From positions 4,319,769 through 4,383,768 of the forward strand of contig NC_079913.1 in the NCBI RefSeq assembly GCF_024868665.1: DNA of 64,000 nt. Reading direction: 5' to 3'. Positions 35,566-44,460 of the stretch are shown here, piece by piece. A model generated the notes under the pieces. That model worked only from the letters and a program-made list of their open reading frames with translations, did no database searches and was not told the DNA's origin. The translations under genes and the position numbers were made by a program. The first letter of the stretch is position 1. Every line of letters begins with the position of its first letter. This DNA comes from Triplophysa rosa. Lineage: Eukaryota > Chordata > Actinopteri > Cypriniformes > Nemacheilidae.

Positions 35566-38244
35566 ATGTCTGGAAATAAAGGTGTGGAGCTGCAGGTACA
35601 GATGCGACAGAACGCTGAAGATCTACAGAACTTCATGAAGGAGCTGGACAGCTGGGAGGAAGACATCAAGAGAAAAGATCAACAACTTTGTGCTGGAAAC
35701 ATCGACGAAACACAAGTAAAAACCCTCCTCCAGTGTGTCTCTGATCATTCATACAGAACATTCTTTGGCTTTTTTTATGTTCAATATATTTTTGTATAGC
35801 AGGAAAATCTCCCACCGGTGAGAAACAAGGATTATAAAAAGCCAAAGCAGAGGGTGAAACGTCAGACGAACAGTCAGAAAGATCAAAAAGAAACCCAGCG
35901 AATCAAATCTTACGATTATCAAGCGTGGGACAAATTTAATGTGGTGAGACAGTTGTCCTTTATTGAACAGAGTGATGTCATCAGTGTAATGAAGATTGAC
36001 ATGAGTGATGATGAATTCCAGGAGAAGGTTCTGGAGTCTATGGACACAGAAGAGAGTCTGATGCAGTCTAATGATTCAGACTCTGAGGGGATTCATGTGG
36101 ACAGAGATCTGGCACTCACTGAGAAAGAGAAGGTAAGACTACTACAACAGCCATACCTGTAAAGACATCAATCAAAAAACTCATCACATGACCTCTGTGC
36201 TCTACTTAGAGTTTTCTGAAATCATTGAGAGGTTGTGTGAGGGTCAGAGCCAAACCTCAATTTGAGCAATGTGTGTGTGTGTGTGATGTTTCTTCAGGGT
36301 AATGAGTTGTTTAAAGGTGGTCAGTATGACGCAGCGATCGAGTGCTACACCAGAGGAATGAACGCAGATCCATACAACCCCGTCCTGCCAACAAACAGAG
36401 CCGCCTGCTTCATCAAACTCAAGAAGTAAAATCTGATTCACTTATTCTGGTTCAGTCCGTGTTCAGATGATTCTGTGTGTGTTCAGATGATTCAGTGTGC
36501 GTTCAGATGATTCAGTGTGCGTTCAGATGATTCGGTGTGCGTTCAGATGATTCGGTGTGTGTTCATGTGTTCAGATGATTCGGTGTGTGTTCAGATGATT
36601 CAGTGTGCGTTCAGATGATTCAGTGTGCGTTCAGATGATTCAGTGTGCGTTCAGATGATTCGGTGTGTGTTCATGTGTTCAGATGATTCGGTGTGTGTTC
36701 ATGTGTTCCGATGATTCGGTGTGTGTTCATGTGTTCAGATGATTCGGTGTGTGTTCATGTGTTCAGATGATTCGGTGTGTGTTCATGTGTTCAGATGATT
36801 CGGTGTGTGTTCGTGTGTTCAGATGATTCGGTGTGTGTTCGTGTGTTCAGATGATTCTGTGTGTGTTCGTGTGTTCAGATGATTCTGTGTGTGTTCGTGT
36901 GTTCAGATGATTCGGTGTGTGTTCGTGTGTTCAGATGATTCGGTGTGTGTTCGTGTGTTCAGATGATTCGGTGTGTGAGTTCAGATGATTCGGTGTGTGT
37001 TCAGATGATTCTGTGTGTGTTCAGATGTTTCAGTGTGTTCAAATGATTCAGTGTGTGTTCAGATGATCTAGTCTGTGTTCAGATGATTCCGTGTGTGTTC
37101 ATGTGTTCAGATGAATCATGTGTGTGATTGGTGTGCTGCAGGTTCGCTGTGGCGGAGTCGGACTGTAATTTAGCCATCACTCTGGACAGTAAATACATGA
37201 AAGCTTACGCCAGGAGAGGAGCCGCCCGCACCACACTGAAGAACCATCAGGGGGCGCTGGACGGTCAGTGAGCTCACACATCTCATCTCACACATCATCG
37301 GATCTCATGCTGATCTCATGTGAAGCTCATCTGTTTTTCAGATTATGAGATGGTTCTGAAACTGGATCCTGGAAACTTTGAGGCTGAGAATGAACTGAAG
37401 AAACTCAAGCAGGTGTGTTGACGTGTGTTTGTGTGTGCGCGTCTGAATCCAGCAGATGTTCATAATTTCACTTCAGCTCTTAGAATCCAGCGCGCAGACA
37501 GCAGAGAAGAGTCAGACAGCTGCGCAGACGCTTGATCCAGTGAAACTGCAGCAGCTGCAGGAGGAGCAGAGGAAACAGGAAGCTGTCATGCTTAAAGATC
37601 GAGTGAGCTCCGCCTCCTTCATCTGTCAATCATCTCAATCTGATCTCCTGTCATCACACTGATTCCTCTCTTGTGTGTGCGTGCGTGTGTGTGTCAGGGT
37701 AATGCATACTTCAAAGAAGGGAAGTATGAGGCGGCTGTGGAGTGTTACACTAAAGGGATAGAAATAGACAACACAAACGCACTTCTGCCTGCAAACAGAG
37801 CCATGGCTTACCTGAAACTCCACAGGTGACGCACACACACTGAATGTATATATACTGTATGTTTGTGTAGTGTACACTAGCTAGTCATCGTGTTTGTTAT
37901 GTGTAGGTTCGATGAGGCTGAAAAGGACTGTGGTGCAGCTCTTGCTCTTGATATCACGTACTCGAAAGCTTTGGCCAGACGAGCGACGGCCAGAGCGGCT
38001 CTGGGAAGAATGAGAGAAGCTATAGAAGGTTTGATGATTCTTCAGCTGTGTGTTACATGTTCACTCTGTGACATGTATGTGATGAATCATTCTTGTGTGT
38101 TTCATCACAGATTATGAGCAGCTTCTCAAACTAGAGCCTGGAAATAAACAGGCCGTAACTGAGATCCAAAAACTCAAAGCGGTACATCAACACAACAACA
38201 CTCAATTCACTGAGAGACGTGTGTGTCTGATTTCATCTCAACCA

Positions 38245-38281
<37 letters not shown>

Positions 38282-39355
38282 CGTGCGTGTGTGTGTTTTG
38301 TGTGTGTGTTAGGAGTTGAAGTCGAGCGGTTGTCTGGTTACAGAGGAGAAGAGAATCATCCAGCCGATCAACAAACCTGAACATCTCAGATCAACTGTGA
38401 GTCCATCACACACACACACACACAATCATACTGTGTTCAGTGAGTAAGTTGTGTACGTGTGTTGTGCCAGAAACCCTTGAGGAGGATTGACATTCAGGAG
38501 GTGGGTGAGATGTCACGTGTGTCTGAATCATCTGCCGTCTCATCACCTCATCACAAGATCCAGAAGATCTCAGACGCTCTCCATGAGTCCAGGTGAGATG
38601 TCTGTGAGATGGGTCTCACTCGTGTGCTGTCAGTGTGAGACACTGATCTGTGTGTGTGTTTTAGAAATACTGAATGTGAGAATGACAGAAGTGCAGATGA
38701 CGGGAATCCATCAGATGAATGTGTTCCTCCACCGCCCGCTAACAGTTTCCAGCTGGAGGCCGACCTGAGGAAGATCAGCGCTTACCCACAATCCACCTAC
38801 AGATATTTAAAGGTACAGTCAAAGCGTCACTGTGATGTCATCACACACATCTGCATTTCACTTTCAGTGAAAACGGTCTCTTGTGTATTTCAGCAAATCA
38901 GTCCAGACGTTTATCCGAAGATCTTCCAGAACTCTCTGGAGCCTGACATTCTTAATCAAATCCTCAAGACATTTCACACCTTTTACATTCAGTGAGTGAA
39001 AGACTAATGTGACACGATGAACACAAACACTGATGAACAGACGGATGATGATCATTGTGTTGCATTTCAGACATGAAGACGCGTCTGTTCTGCTGGACGC
39101 CCTGAGAAACCTGACACGTGTCAAGAGATTTAATATGGCCGTCATGTTCATGTCATCTGATGAGAAGAGAGGTAAACACGCTCACGCACACGTACGCACC
39201 CACACACACACGCTCAGACAGACAGTGTTCAGGCAGTGTTGTGTTGATGTGTGTGTAAATGTGTTTCAGTGGTACAGGAGCTGTTTGATTGGATTCACCG
39301 CTCCGGTCTGGAAGATGATTCCGTTAAAGACTTGAAGAAGAAATATGGCCTCTGA
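35566..39355 (+). CDS. rpap3: RNA polymerase II-associated protein 3 (R2TP subunit)
   Basis: TPR co-chaperone of the R2TP complex (RUVBL1/2, PIH1D1). It recruits HSP90/HSP70 to assemble RNA polymerases, snoRNPs and PIKK kinases. The 15 coding exons are 35566-35715, 35803-36132, 36298-36425, 37142-37263, 37342-37412, 37477-37602, 37698-37825, 37907-38028, 38111-38181, 38313-38396, 38471-38592, 38665-38812, 38894-38991, 39071-39171 and 39270-39355, giving 628 residues (human 665). The N-terminus reads LQVQMRQNAEDLQNFMKELD. KSYDYQAWDKF follows, then two TPR arrays (GNELFKGGQYDAAIECYTRG... and GNAYFKEGKYEAAVECYTKG...), then a C-terminal RPAP3_C domain with NSFQLEADLRK and FNMAVMFMS. Each TPR array is encoded by exons of 128, 122 and 71 bases. 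A minisatellite fills the intron after exon 3. Confidence 0.96.
36440..37105. repeat. Minisatellite in rpap3 intron 3
   Basis: About 25-30 tandem units built on GTTCAGATGATTCGGTGTGT (20 bases), many expanded by an inserted GTTC(A/G)TGTGT to about 30 bases. The short and long forms run in blocks (short at 36470-36660, long at 36660-36960, short again), which shows stepwise local expansion. It ends about 35 bases before the acceptor of the next exon. Confidence 0.95.
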
Positions 39356-39442
39356 CCTTTGACCTCTGCTCACGGGCATGACTGATGTTTGACGTCACTG
39401 TCTTGTCTGAGATAACAAATGATTGAATGTGATTGGCTGATC

Positions 39443-39448
39443 ATTAAA
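39443..39448 (+). terminator. rpap3: Polyadenylation signal of rpap3 (ATTAAA)
   Basis: The common variant ATTAAA lies 88 bases beyond the stop codon, with a GTGCTTT downstream element. No AATAAA is closer. Confidence 0.5.
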
Positions 39449-39499
39449 TGTGCTTTAATATCTCATCATGAATGCGTCGTGCCTTTTAAATAAGTCGCC

Positions 39500-40352
39500 A
39501 CACTGTCGCCTGTCACACAGTTTATAGTGAAGTTGAGAAGATTTCTGATTTCAAGTTTTTTAAAGTCAAAGTTTTTTCTTCCGTATCGTGACGTATATCT
39601 GAGTGAAACAACTTTTGAAATGAGAAAAAAATGTAGGGCGGGACTTGATTTCGTTCGAGTACTGATTGGATCGTAAAAGGTTGGGTGTTGCCAACAGAAT
39701 GGAGTCAGATTTGAAATACAGTTTGCAATCTGTCAGTCATTGCAGCCCTGCCCTCGCGCCATTCCTCGTGACCAGAAGTGAAGAGAGGTCGTTTCGAGAG
39801 GGGGAGAGGCTTAACGTTTTTGATGAAAGATTACAAGTGCAAATTAATTTTAAAAAGATAATGATGTGCACGCATAAATAATTTCTAATGAATACTGCAA
39901 CACTGTAAAACAATTTGAATTTACATTTTTTAATTTCATGCCGACTTTAACATCACACTGTGGGGAGATTCTGAAACATGTGCAGGACGTCCTTATATGG
40001 AGATGGTTGTGGGTGTATCATGTGAGCAGGTGTGAATGCTGAAAGAGTTTTGCGTGATTTATAATCCAGAACACACCCATATGATGATAATGAATGAGTT
40101 TGATTTGACATTTATCATGTGATATGAGTGATGTTCAGAAACACCCAACACCCGCCTGATAATATCACAGTCAACACATCAAACATTCATGTGTCACAAA
40201 TATCAAACATCAACAATGAAACATCAAGAGCAGACCTGTGTTTGTGTGTATTTATTAGGTGTGACTCCATCAGTTTCATGAATCAGAATGAGAATGTGAG
40301 GAATAATACTGCTATCTGCTTAAGATAAAACTCACCACACTTCACCAACACT
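39500..40352. other. Spacer between rpap3 and the Ig gene
   Basis: Convergent 3' ends. Part of it (about 39550-39950, with GTAGGGCGGGACTTGAT and CATGCCGACTTTAACATC) looks like a degenerate teleost repeat. I cannot place its ends. Confidence 0.35.
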
Positions 40353-40358
40353 TTTATT
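40353..40358 (-). terminator. Candidate polyadenylation signal of the Ig gene
   Basis: TTTATT on the plus strand reads AATAAA on the minus strand, about 250 bases beyond the stop codon at 40607. Confidence 0.35.
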
Positions 40359-40606
40359 CAGTCAGCCTTTTTAGTTTAACTTGTTTCTTTCAACTTAATT
40401 TAAAAAATACAGTAAAAAAAAAAACACTCAGTTCATCCACATGGATCTAATCCCATCAGTCAAATTAACTCCACGTGTGAACACACGTGTGTATATTTGT
40501 GTCCTTAACTTCTGTCGGGTTATTTTCAGTAGTTCACATGTGGTTTGTTGTGGAAGTCTGTGGGTTTTTCTTCTGCACTCGTGTAATGAATGACAGTCCA
40601 GCATTT

Positions 40607-42027
40607 TCAGGTGAAGTGAAGACTCAGAGCGATGACAAACGCTGACATCAGATTCATCCTCAGAGGAGCAGCTGTGTTTTCTGTCATTCGATCAGAGACA
40701 TCAGATGAGACGAGCTGAGGTTAAATGTGAGTATCAGTGGATGCTTGAGGGATTTTACCTGTCACGCTGAGCGTCTTCTGTGTCACTTCAGTGGAGTTGG
40801 TGATGATGTTTGTGGCCGTGCAGGTTAACGTCAGTGATTCTCTCCAGGACTCAACGCTCACGTCTATTATCTTGCTGTGATGAGTTTGGTTCTCTGCCGT
40901 CCAGGTGTAGTTACAGGAGGGTTTACACCTGCTCAGACACTCAAACATGGTGCTGGAATGAAGCTGGATTCTGTCTGGACCTCTTATGATGGTGTACAGC
41001 GGGCCATCTGACAAAAACACAGAGCGGTCAAACTCTCTGAACACGCACATGATAGCTGAAGATCTCCGACTTACCAGTCACAAAGAGTTTCCGGACAGCA
41101 GAGGCGAAGATTCCCGACTTGCTGTTGGTCGCCTTGCAGACGAGCGTTTCTATAGCGACGGCTGCAGATGGAGTTACGACCAGCTGGTTTCCAGATGTAG
41201 ACCGTGGAAGTCCATTAGAGGTCCAGCTGTAATTACAGGACGGCCAGCAGACGGCAGAACACAGGAATCTCTGAGAGCGGTCGACGGGTAGATACGCCGG
41301 GCCGCTGATGGACACATTCTCTGGACCCTCTGAAGAGAAAAACATTCATCTTCTCTAGATTTTACTAAAGTTTAAATGATGAATATCTTCAGTTCCCGAC
41401 ACATACAGACTGATGGTGAGTCAAAAATAATATAGATCATCTCTTACGTAAAACCTGTAGAGTCTTATGTGTCGTGGATGTGTGTCCTGTGATGTTGTTT
41501 TTTGCTGTGCAGGTGACGGTGGTGATGTTCAGTCTCTCTCTGATGATGATGGTGATCTCATCTGTGTCTGCGCTGCGGCCGTCTGCTGTGATGCTGTAAA
41601 GACACGCTGGAGAACACTGAGAGAAACAGAAAAAACTGGCAGGAATAGCCACAGTCACCATATCAGGACCCCACAGAGTGATGTCCAGCGGACCGTCTGA
41701 AACACATCAGTGTAAAACATGATACTCATTCGCTCATTCAGTTTTTACATCTGAATCACTGTTACTGTCGTTACAGACTGAATGAAGACATGAAGATTGT
41801 GTGTCAATCTCAGTGTTACTCACAGATGTTTGAAGTTGACGTTGAGCCCACATCCAAGCCTGACACACACACACACTATTACATCTCTTCAGATTGTATA
41901 AAGCACAGCATTTACATGTAAATCATGTATAAGTGATGATTTTTTATATGTACACACCTGGAAGACAGAAGCAGATGATGATGATGTGTATAAACACTGA
42001 GCGGCGCTGCACATTCATGATGACCAT
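40607..42027 (-). CDS. GPI-anchored protein with three Ig-like domains
   Basis: I do not recognise a named orthologue. Six minus-strand exons, 41958-42027, 41824-41859, 41448-41696, 41075-41329, 40759-41007 and 40607-40680, all in phase 1, give 310 residues. Residues 1-24 form a signal peptide (RRSVFIHIIIICFCLPG). A 12-residue linker exon follows, then three Ig-like domains of about 83 residues, one per exon. The last exon encodes ENTAAPLRMNLMSAFVIALS and ends five residues later, a small-residue site plus hydrophobic tail typical of GPI anchoring and without a cytoplasmic domain. Each Ig domain has C-x3-C-x-P-x-C-x-Y after strand B and one Cys near strand F (for example FLCSAVCWPSCNYSW and LVCKATN). 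That is two more Cys than a standard Ig fold. N-glycosylation sites are frequent. It may be a teleost-expanded CEACAM- or hemicentin-like adhesion molecule; the function is unknown. Confidence 0.8.
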
Positions 42028-42667
42028 CAAATGAAGAACAAACTCAAATGACTTCAAACTGAAACAACAGCAACTTATCAAGACAAACTCCATCCACCAC
42101 ACCCATTCTCTCCCTCTCTCACACCCACACCCTCTCTACAAATATGTTAATTTTGTTTAACTCTTAACATTGTGTGTTGTGTTTAATACATAAGTTGTGT
42201 CTCTATGATGTGGTTGGTTTGAGGCCGTTACATATTTAATGACTCTTGTACACAATAAAGAACTCAAAGTTGTAATGAATTCAAATAAATCTAATAAACT
42301 CAAATTCAGCTCATAATAAGATACTGTTGTGTGTCTTTCATAAGATTATATTAGAGAGCTGAAGAGAGTTTAATATCTGTGAACATCAGCTCATAAACAC
42401 AAACCTCAGCATGAATAAATGACAATTATCCTGAAGAAATCAAGAAAACATTTGAACACACGAGATGTGAAATGTTCCTTTTATAGATTTCATGTCAATC
42501 TTTTGGTTGATTATTGAGACAACCCCCCAAAAACTATTGAATGTTTCAGTGTTGTTTGTGTCTTCATGTGTAGACACAATGAGAAATACTGTTTAAAATT
42601 TCATCACTTTATAAGTATAAATATATAAGTATTCAATCAACTGTTTAAACCCTTTAAAGTTACAATA

Positions 42668-42780
42668 TATATATATATATATGCATGTATATGTATGTAT
42701 GTGTGTGTATATATATGTATATGTGTGTGTATGTATGTGTGTGTGTGTGTATATATGTATATGTGTGTGTATATATAAGT
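42668..42780. repeat. Compound (AT)n/(GT)n microsatellite
   Basis: TATA tracts alternating with GTGT and TATGTATG tracts, upstream of the Ig gene and next to the first tRNA-like copy. Confidence 0.95.
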
Positions 42781-42828
42781 ATTTGTCAAAGACAAATGTC
42801 CAAAAAAAAAGGTGGACATGGCTTCAGA

Positions 42829-42898
42829 AGCTCCAGTGGCTCAGTGGTAAGAGCGTCAGCTGCTTGTCTGGAGAATCCTGGTTCAAGTCTCATCAAGG
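42829..42898 (+). repeat. tRNA-like sequence, copy 1
   Basis: Box A TGGCTCAGTGG (42837-42847) and box B GGTTCAAGTCT (42880-42890) stand at tRNA-like spacing, within AGCTCCAGTGGCTCAGTGGT and GTCAGCTGCTTGTCTGGA. The acceptor stem is not convincing, so this is a tRNA-derived repeat or pseudogene rather than a working tRNA. Confidence 0.6.
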
Positions 42899-42980
42899 AC
42901 AAACAACAGAAATAAATTCATTTATAAGTTATTGAAACATAATAAACCTCCAAAAAAAGCAGTTTACGTTTACATGTGGA

Positions 42981-43050
42981 AGCTCCAGTGGCTCAGTGGT
43001 AAGAGCGTCAGCTGCTTGTCTGGCCAATCCTGGTTCAAGCCTCATGTTTG
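42981..43050 (+). repeat. tRNA-like sequence, copy 2
   Basis: Nearly identical to copy 1 over about 60 bases (AGCTCCAGTGGCTCAGTGGT through GTCAGCTGCTTGTCTGG). Box A is at 42989-42999 and box B, GGTTCAAGCCT, at 43032-43042. It starts 152 bases after copy 1, suggesting tandem duplication. Confidence 0.6.
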
Positions 43051-43118
43051 CTTTAGTGTCTTGAGGTTGTGAGTGTGAATGATGACAAGGCATGACCGAA
43101 AACACACTGAGATGTGGA

Positions 43119-43191
43119 AGTGCCAGTGGCTCAGTGGTATGAGCTCATCCTCCTGGTGTGGAGGATCCCGGTTCAAATCCCAGTCTGGACA
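43119..43191 (+). repeat. tRNA-like sequence, copy 3
   Basis: The best folded copy. Box A TGGCTCAGTGG is at 43127-43137 and box B GGTTCAAATCC at 43170-43180. A D-arm GCTC...GAGC and an anticodon-like hairpin ATCCTCC...GGAGGAT are present. The acceptor ends GTGCCAG/CTGGACAC pair with one bulge. A CCA end and intact acceptor stem are lacking. Confidence 0.6.
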
Positions 43192-43534
43192 CTGAGGTGT
43201 GATGGTGAAGGATCAGAGACAGAGAGAGAGCGAGACAAGGCTGGACAATCGAAAGAGAGAGACAAGGCTGGACTGAGTGGTCAGAGAGTGGGGGGGAAAC
43301 ATCCGGGCTGCCCCCCCGGACCTCGGAGACAATAACTAGCAGCAATTCTACTGCAGAAAACGACAATGTCGACTTAGTATTCAAACATTTGGTCCCACTG
43401 AGATTAAGTTATTTCCTTTCTCAGCAGTTAGTGTTTTTCCTCTGTCCTCCTTCTTCACCCATCACAGCTCCACTTCACTTCAACCGCCACTCACCTTCCT
43501 CCATCAGCTTCAGGTCTTCTTCAGTCTCTCTCAG

Positions 43535-43605
43535 CTGGGCTTGAACCAGCAACCATCTGTCTGTGAATCTCATTGCTCAACCTACTGAGCCACCGAGTCC
43601 TTCAC
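43535..43605 (-). repeat. tRNA-like sequence, copy 4 (inverted)
   Basis: On the minus strand, box A TGGCTCAGTAG (582-592 of the 43 kb block) and box B GGTTCAAGCCC (43537-43547) are spaced as in a tRNA. It is diverged from copies 1-3 outside the boxes. Confidence 0.55.
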
Positions 43606-43771
43606 ATGAGCATAAGGTCTGTTGAGCATATTTTAGCAGAGACACTCACCACATCACCATTGATTCTCTTACAGCCACTCACTGAACTCTGAGACTAAAA
43701 GCTTTTAGATAAACACATGAGAATCTCAAATGATTCGGCCACAAAATCACAGATTAGTATGAAATGTGTGT

Positions 43772-43942
43772 CAGTGGTCACTAACCCTGCTCCTGGAGAT
43801 CGACTGTCCTGCAGACTGCAGCTCCAACCCTGCTTCAGCACACCTGTCTGTAATTATCAAGCAAACCTGAACACCTTGATTAGATAGTTCAGGTGTGTTT
43901 GATTGGGTTTAGAGCTGAAATCTTCAGGAAGGTTGACCACTG
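43772..43942. mobile_element. hAT-type palindromic MITE
   Basis: Terminal inverted repeats CAGTGGTCA...TGACCACTG bracket text such as CTCCTGGAGATCGACTGTCC and CAAGCAAACCTGAACACCTT. I recognise this as a common teleost hAT-like non-autonomous family. An exact 8-base target duplication is not visible. Confidence 0.75.
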
Positions 43943-44151
43943 GTGTAGATCTTCTGTGTCTATCAGGGTTTGAATCAGAAGAGGTGGTTTTATGATTGAG
44001 GTGGTTATTTACCACACAGGAACCATGAAAACTCTTAAGCAGATTGTGACATTATTGTAAACAGCTCAGTAACTCTCTGCTGCTCTGTGGTGGACAAAAG
44101 AATGAATCACATCACGTGAGCGTGAATCTGGTCACAACAAAAGCAAATCAG

Positions 44152-44157
44152 TTTATT
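44152..44157 (-). terminator. naga: Polyadenylation signal of naga
   Basis: TTTATT (AATAAA on the minus strand) about 304 bases after the naga stop codon. It is the first canonical signal downstream. Confidence 0.5.
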
Positions 44158-44460
44158 TCAAGTTAAAAACACAGCAGCACACATCACTGACATTGATTTC
44201 AACAGCATGATTTTATCAAGTACAACATTGTTTTTCATTTTTGTAATAACTGTTATAAGAACTTCCAGCATTCATCAGCTCAAGATTGAACTTTAAACAA
44301 TATAAAAACAAAACAAATCACATTTGTAGAAACAACCCCTATATAAAATTGAATCATAAAACAAGAGATGTGTTGACTGTAGGCACTTTTCATTGGTTAA
44401 ATGATCTCCCTGAGCGTCCAGTGGGCGTTACCTTTAGACAAATGAGCCAATGAGAGCAGG

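Noticed and set aside
43119..43191. Calling the best tRNA-like copy a functional tRNA gene
   Set aside because: The acceptor stem needs a bulge and no clear anticodon or terminator (T-run) follows, so it is listed as tRNA-like only.
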